NCBI GenBank assembly: GCA_026874595.1
Contig: CM049311.1
Span: 22,810,676 to 22,874,675 of the forward strand
Source of the DNA: Sipunculus nudus
Lineage: Eukaryota; Annelida; Sipuncula; Golfingiida; Sipunculidae
Direction of reading: 5' to 3'
DNA: 64,000 nt
Every line of letters starts with the position of its first letter. Position 1 is the first letter of the stretch. The notes under the pieces were generated by a model, which did not search any database, had not been told where the DNA came from, and saw only the letters and a list, made by a program, of their open reading frames with translations. The translations under genes were made by a program, and so were the position numbers. Positions 58,901 to 64,000 of this stretch are shown here, in pieces.

Positions 58901-61848
58901 TTATTAAGGTATTACTCGCACCCTGTAGGAGCAGTTCCATGGCTTCAAGTGTTTCTCAGAACGATAAATTTGTTAAAGCTAAATTTCAGTTCATAACAAG
59001 AGACACTAAACAATAATAATTAGTGCTGTGTTGAACTTTGGTTTTTAAAATTGTAATGTATGCAAATATTGGAAATTGTGTAAAATGTAAATTAAAAGTC
59101 AATTGTGCATCTGCCTTTTCAATAGAAATTATCCCTTAAATATATCTCTTGTCCCATAGTCTAAAATGTAGTCAGAAAAGGTAAATATTAGATATAAAAA
59201 TTACAAATTTAGTAATTAAGTTCAACAGTTGGTACAGGATTAGAATACCTTATTGGTAAAAATGAAATAATACATATGCTTCCGCTCTTATAATACGATA
59301 ATGTAATTGCTCACAGATATTTAATAAACACATGCCAATTAATCTTAGCTGTTCATGTTATCCATGTTAACTTTATATCCTTTATGTTATTTTAAATGAG
59401 AGGGTCTTTCCTATACCTGCCAACTGTCACACTAATGAAGAGTAATGTAACCATCTGAAAAAAAAGAAATAATGAAAATAGTATATTTATATTAATATAT
59501 ATTATTTTTTTCCAAACTACAATAAATTATATAATTTCTGGGTATTGTGGAATTAGGGTTTTGGACCAAGTTTATGATTATTTTGTTACGTTTCTATATT
59601 TGAATTTTACTTTTTTTTAACAACTATTTATTCAAGTACAACATTAGATTTATTTAAAAATAAGACGCACTGAGAAGACTTAGTGAGAACTTGCTGAAAA
59701 CGTACAACAGACGCCATGAACGTACACAGAACGTGAAGAGAACCTACTCGGGACTTTCTGGACGTAAAGAGAACGTAAAGAGACCCTACTTGGGACTTCT
59801 TGGGCGTAAAGAGAGCGTATTGAAAACGTCGAGGACGCGCTGAGGACGTAGTAAGAGCGCACAATGAACGTAGTATGGACCTACAATAGACGCCGAGAGC
59901 GCAGTCAAGAAATGGTGGCTTCCACTCGCGTTCTATGTACGTCCTTCGTACGTCCTTGGTACGTCCACTACGTTTTTTGTAAGTTCCATACGTTCTGAAG
60001 TTCGTTTGCCGCGATCGACCGCGCTCAGGTTTTACAGGAAAACTTTGTCGTAGAAGGTTGGCGATCATTCCGACCTGACAACGACCTCTGGAGACCATTG
60101 TACGTTCAACACCGCGACCACCGCGTTTCCCGGGAACGTGGTGATCGTGGAGCCTAGAACGTGTATGTGTAAAAGGGGTTTTACTAATTAAACCACACGA
60201 TCAAAAAAGGTTTCCCTGGAAGACTTGCATGCACTCCAATTGATCTCTGGAATTCTAAAAAGGCAGATAAATCTCAGGAGAGTAAGTATAGATAGTATTC
60301 ACTTGAGGAAAATTACTTTGTAAAATTATTTATGAAGAATGAGTTTAGCTTTATATCCAATAAATCGCCTATTGTTGAAAATTGAATGAATGGTTTATTT
60401 TCTTTAAATATTTAAATAATAATACTTTTTTTCTTTTCAAACTTTGTCACATTTCTCGAATACATAATATGAAGCATATTTTATTCATGTTTATATTATG
60501 ATATGTGAGACATTTTGAGATAGTATGAGGTTTGCTGAGAGATTAGTGAACCTGTTAAGTTTTGCTAACGACAATAAAGGTAACAAGATACTATATCCAC
60601 TGTAAAATCATGAGATAAATCTAACTGTCGCTTTAATACTGTCTATAAATAAAACATGGAAAGAACTTTTTTCGGAGCCAACCCTCCCCCCCCCCCCCCC
60701 CACACTCCCCACCCCACAAATACCCTAAGAACCCTAAGAACAAAATCAAGCAAAAGTAAAGTTTCCATGCGGACAATATTTTGACTTAGCGCATTAACGG
60801 AATGGGAAAAATAAAAGCAATGGGTTCAAGTAGTTTGCCTCTGAGCTTTTTTCAGTTTTGTTATAGGTTTTTCGTCGAAATTCAGTAAGATCATCTACAA
60901 CATGTGAATAACATAACTTTTTCGCAAACAGGCAAGGGATGCAAATAATAAATCGAAATTTTATCATATTTTTTTAAAATTTACTTTCTTCAAAGAAATG
61001 TCCAAAGGCTGGAGCACACAATTGCCTAATGAAAAGATAACAATGTCTGACGCGAGGGTCAAAATTTAAAACAATGCATGTAAAACCAACTTTTATCGGG
61101 CCTAGTAGTATATCTCCACCAAATGAAGTATTTCAGACAAGACGTTATATGACTGCTGCTTGTCTATCTGGTATACCATAGGCCAATGAGGAAGAAAAAT
61201 ATTTTAACATTTTCAATATATATGAAGCAGCAAGCATTTTACTAGATACCAGAAAATCACATTAAACACATAAACAAAACATGGACAAGCTGCAGAAAGT
61301 GTGACAGTTTGTGGACATCATAAAGGGCATACGTGTTTCTACTCTTTACACCACCTATATCCTTCTCCAAAAAATAAATTATTGCGCAGTGGAATACGAG
61401 TAATGCAGGCTTTTTAGATATATTGTCTTGGTGATGAATGGAGGAAGTATTGACTGCATCTTTTGGCGGGATGGTTAAATATGTTGACTCTTCTATAAGC
61501 GGGCCCAGACTTTAGCGGAGGTATACTCTCTCAGAGTTTTCTATTTCTTAATGCTTTCTGAAACAAAAAAAAAATAAATTTTACTATTTATATTAATAGG
61601 GACGACCTGTATTAAGAATGTGGCTTTTTATAAGCCAGCTCGGCAGAAGAGTACCTGGTACCAAGCGGATAAACATTACTACAACTCTGCCTGGTTCGCT
61701 GTGGACGGTAAAGGTCGTAATAACAGTGCACCAGAAGAAGGATGTGCTTCTACTGCTGACGGGACAGACAGGGACGCCTGGTGGATGGTAAACCTACAGA
61801 GACTCTATGTCATCGTCAATATTACAGTTCTGGGAAGGGAATATAGTT
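55871..61848 (+). CDS. Gene D: FTP-lectin receptor, 5' part (runs beyond the window)
   Basis: Two exons are visible: signal peptide (55871-55934) and the N-terminal half of an FTP lectin domain (61600-61848), joined in phase 1. The FTP exon has the same length and end phases as gene B exon 2 and reads NVAFYKPARQKSTWYQADKH where gene B has NVALWKLSYQKSTLYHADKH. The second FTP exon, 0.55 kb further on in gene B, is not seen before 64000, so either intron 2 is longer here or the gene is broken. The same receptor role as gene B is inferred. Confidence 0.6.
55941..57023. other. Gene D intron 1, left part; nothing recognised
   Basis: AT-rich, no conserved motif seen. Confidence 0.4.
57487..58749 (+). 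pseudogene. HARBI1-like (PIF/Harbinger) transposase, frameshifted
   Basis: Motifs occur in the right order across shifting frames: REWWVRPWLQ (57.6 kb), LACTVRFLATGSTYKSLMYN, RRWNFHHCLGTIDGK (first Asp), YYKYKGVNSIVLIALVDADY, GNAGANGSCSDSQIF, YFIIGDDAF (second Asp), LRTWLMKPYSRRNL and RARRVVENAFG (Glu). The DDE residues can thus all be seen, but there is a shift near 57710, stops at about 58035, 58119, 58197 and 58363, and another shift near 58340. It cannot make a transposase. The second, Myb/SANT-like protein usual in these elements was not found. Confidence 0.8.
58747..58771 (+). repeat. Short interstitial TTAGGG run
   Basis: Three to four TTAGGG-type units (TTTTAGGGTTAGGGTTAGGG) inside the Harbinger element. 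Confidence 0.8.
60184..61599. other. Gene D intron 1, right part; nothing recognised
   Basis: AT-rich; contains a poly-C run at about 60686-60702. No exon-like sequence seen before the FTP exon. Confidence 0.4.
60684..60716. repeat. Poly-C tract
   Basis: A run of about sixteen C followed by C-rich sequence. Confidence 0.9.
61600..61848 (+). CDS. Gene D exon 2: FTP lectin domain, N-terminal half
   Basis: Acceptor TTAATAG ends at 61599; donor GTAAGT begins at 61849; 249 bases, phase 1 in and out, as in gene B exon 2. It encodes TCIKNVAFYKPARQKSTWYQ, AVDGKGR, PEEGCASTADGTD and WWMVNLQRLYVIVNI. NIT and NNS are possible N-glycosylation sites. Confidence 0.85.
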
Positions 61849-62905
61849 GTAAGTATATATTGGCCAAATTATTCTAAATAGTTTTAAAATAAATATTCCA
61901 AATATTCACAGATAAACTATTCGAAGATTAATACGTTTTAGGTTTAAACAGTAAATATACAAAGATTACGTACTAAACCGTTTTATTGTAATGATCAAGT
62001 GGTTCAATTGATACAGAAAATTTTGTTAAAAGTATGTGTTCATCCGAAGACCGGTAGAGTATTATAATATTTTAGCCATTTTCTTAATCATATTGATGCC
62101 ATACTGTTTTCATTGCCCGACGCTGACTCGGATTATTATTTTATAATGATGATATTTATCAATAAGATAAAAGGCGACAAATTATTTAACTTTTTTGCAA
62201 GTATAGGAAATAGGGCTAGGATTAAAATGTTCTTACCTACTAAATGGGTGGAATTGAATATTTCTAAAAGCCATGAGCATGACTTCGTGAAACAACAACG
62301 CACTCTCTGACGATTTTCTCATTTTCATCAATTTAAATTAAGATATCAGTTTTTAACAGTTTTGTTCACCACTTGTAGTAATATAAATATAACTTAAGAC
62401 GATATGACATCGTGTAATAAATGGTTGCTTAGCTCTGGTTGGCTCTAGCAATTATGATAGGTGCTATTAACCACCCAGTGCATGATTAGCAGTGTATGTC
62501 AGTTATGTTTTTAATCTGCAGCAAATTAAAATTAAGTGTTTTTTGCTTGTTTTTGCCTGGATGGAGAGGCCATTTTAGCTGCAACACATTAAGTTAGACG
62601 TGTGTAAGTGCTTTGAATAAACTGCAGCTTTCTTGCTCTTGTAAAAACAGCTAAAGCCCAAGGAAACGTTTAGAATCTATATAATTTATACGGAGTTGGG
62701 TTTTTTCTAGACCACGGTTTACCTGCTCCGTTCTGATTTGACTCTCCAATTTCAGCAGTCGTATCCGTGGTGTGCTCTTCTAGGACAAGTTTTTTTAACG
62801 GGATTATGCCCTTTTAAGCTGAATAATTAATAATTTTAATATTTCCCTAATAGGTGCCCCTATTTCTTTGTGCTGCAAGGTCCTCCACGCTTAAGTCGCT
62901 TTTCA
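61849..62905. other. Gene D intron 2, no further exon seen
   Basis: AT-rich; the expected second FTP exon (RLRDFYIRVGNS-like, ending CEVQVYG) is not visible here or further on to 64000. Confidence 0.45.
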
Positions 62906-63213
62906 GGAGGCGCCCCGTGGAATTTTAACTGGCCTGTTAAGACCGTGGCCAGCGCGAATCTCCTGTCCAAAAGGCATGTCCGTGCAATACCCGGTCATGC
63001 GAGTCCACTATTATCACCATTGATCCCCCATATTCATTGTAACGCCTCTAAAGGAATTTTCTCTCTCAAAAGGAAGTAAAGGATTTTAATCCAAAGACCA
63101 CATAACTCCGCTTTCAATGCGAGGGCTTTTCAGTTTGGTTAACAGTGGGCACTCAGTCCAGTGATGTGACCACCGTTTGACATTTTTTTATGGGTTACAG
63201 GTATATTGATTTT
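62906..63213. repeat. 308-bp tandem duplication, unit 1
   Basis: From GGAGGCGCCCCGTGGAATTT to TTACAGGTATATTGATTTT; repeated immediately after with only a handful of substitutions. Confidence 0.95.
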
Positions 63214-63521
63214 GGAGGCGCCTCGTGGAATTTTAACTGGCCTGTTAAGACCGTGGCCAGCGCGAATCTCCTGTCCAAAAGGCATATCCGTGCAATACCC
63301 GGTCACGCGAGTCCACTATTATCACCATTGATCCCCCATATTCATTGTAACGCCTCTAAAGGAATTTTCTCTCTCAAAAGGAAGTAAAGGTTTTTAATCC
63401 AAAGACCACATAACTCCGCTTTCAATCCGAGGGCTTTTCAGTTTGGTTAACAGTGGGCACTCAGTCCAGTGATGTGACCACCGTTTGACATTTTATTATG
63501 GGTTACAGGTATATTGATTTT
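63214..63521. repeat. 308-bp tandem duplication, unit 2
   Basis: From GGAGGCGCCTCGTGGAATTT onward; it ends at the same TATATTGATTTT as unit 1. Both units keep a 50-60 codon open frame with no recognisable domain. The near-identity implies recent duplication or gene conversion. Confidence 0.95.
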
Positions 63522-64000
63522 TATACATTCAAAATTATCTTTTCATGGTGTCCATGGTTTTAAAAGTTCGGCCAAGTAATGTGTTTTATGAAGGTTTTTT
63601 TTCAAAAAGAAGCCCCACAACTTAATTATCATTCGGTTTGGGGTGGGGGGTTTACATATATATGTTAAGATCCGTTGTCTGTTGGGACGGTGAAACATAA
63701 AAATAAATATCACCAGTACATCTTTAAATTGATAACAAACTAGAATATGTAGTCAGGGCGTACAGTCATATGTCATGTGTTCAGTTATGTGTATGCGTTT
63801 CATTTGTGAATACTGTCATGCTTCAGTAACACGAGATCACCTTGCAATTGGCAAAATAAATAATTACGAATGGGTGACTCCCACACGGAGACAAAGGAAT
63901 GGTCATAATTGACTCTTGATATGTCTTTACTCTAACCTTCCACAAATGTTCAGCAAAATATTTTTCCCCTATCACGCTTTTACAGGAGGCGAACTGTAAT
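63522..64000. other. Nothing recognised to the window end
   Basis: AT-rich; a pyrimidine-rich TTTTACAG near 63985 resembles an acceptor, but the few bases after it give a stop in the phase gene D needs. Confidence 0.35.

Larger units (their letters stand above)
57027..60183 (+). mobile_element. Decayed PIF/Harbinger DNA transposon (about 3.15 kb)
   Basis: The ends are inverted: left ATGCCCCTTTCACACATTGA then CGTT; right, read in reverse, AAAACCCCTTTTACACATAC then ACGTT. Both subterminal regions (57.03-57.4 and 59.7-60.15 kb) are dense in ACGT/TACG motifs. The interior encodes a broken HARBI1-like transposase. PIF/Harbinger elements duplicate a 3-base TWA target; TAA is present beside each end, but the exact element border is uncertain, so I do not assign the duplication. 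Confidence 0.75.

Noticed and set aside
59628-60098. 156-codon minus-strand frame, Arg/Ser-rich
   Set aside because: It lies in the ACGT-rich right subterminal region of the Harbinger element; the sequence is repetitive and matches no domain.
1-64000. CRISPR arrays, operons, ribosome-binding sites, bacterial elements
   Set aside because: None seen; spliced genes and animal extracellular domains show that this is eukaryotic nuclear DNA.

Overview
The window is animal nuclear DNA. Coding blocks are short, bounded by GT/AG splice sites in compatible phases, and separated by long AT-rich introns and intergenic DNA full of (TA)n microsatellites. The encoded modules are a receptor tyrosine phosphatase D2 domain, a fucolectin/FTP lectin domain, EGF-like and fibronectin III domains, and a tyrosine-rich cytoplasmic tail. 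Together with dispersed repeats that start TTTTAGCTCAGCTGAC and end near GGCCCATGGGTCACTTGTT, they suggest a lophotrochozoan, most likely a bivalve mollusc. The species cannot be named from this sequence.

Layout. 62-2790: the last five exons of a plus-strand receptor-type protein tyrosine phosphatase (gene A), covering most of a catalytically degenerate D2 domain. 2.8-11.2 kb: intergenic DNA with diverged duplicates of gene A 3' flank and SINE-like pieces. 11365-22387: gene B, a single-pass receptor gene with signal peptide, FTP lectin domain (two exons), EGF-like exon, FN3, start of a second FN3, membrane-proximal exon, transmembrane exon, a short basic exon, and a tail exon (called E10 here) with tyrosine motifs. 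22.4-37.9 kb: intergenic DNA with a dead copy of E10 at 28.6 kb, a pogo/Tigger-like transposon remnant at 26.3-27.2 kb flanked on both sides by (TA)n, a possible MITE at 32.85 kb, and a large dispersed repeat at 33.2-36.4 kb. 37.95-50 kb: duplicated and broken pieces of the same receptor family (decayed signal-peptide exon at 41.8 kb, E10 copy at 42.8 kb, decayed copies of exons 7-9 at 47.7-48.9 kb, open E10 copy at 49.7 kb). 51.1-55.9 kb: a second copy of the 38-42 kb upstream block, ending in an apparently intact signal-peptide exon. 57.03-60.18 kb: a decayed PIF/Harbinger transposon. 61600-61848: first FTP exon of gene D, whose signal exon is at 55.87 kb; gene D runs out of the window. 62906-63521: a recent tandem duplication of a 308-bp unit.

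Taken together, this is part of a same-strand tandem array of lectin-ectodomain receptors related to receptor tyrosine phosphatases, evolving by duplication and decay. Gene A carries phosphatase exons. I see none after gene B or after the other tail-exon copies. The tail exon ends in a stop codon that overlaps, or lies right beside, a good splice donor, so these loci could encode phosphatase-less receptors or could splice to exons I did not find.

Limits: exon borders were placed by eye from GT/AG sites and reading-frame phase. One exon of gene B appears to be missing. All family calls come from recognised motifs, not from searches.
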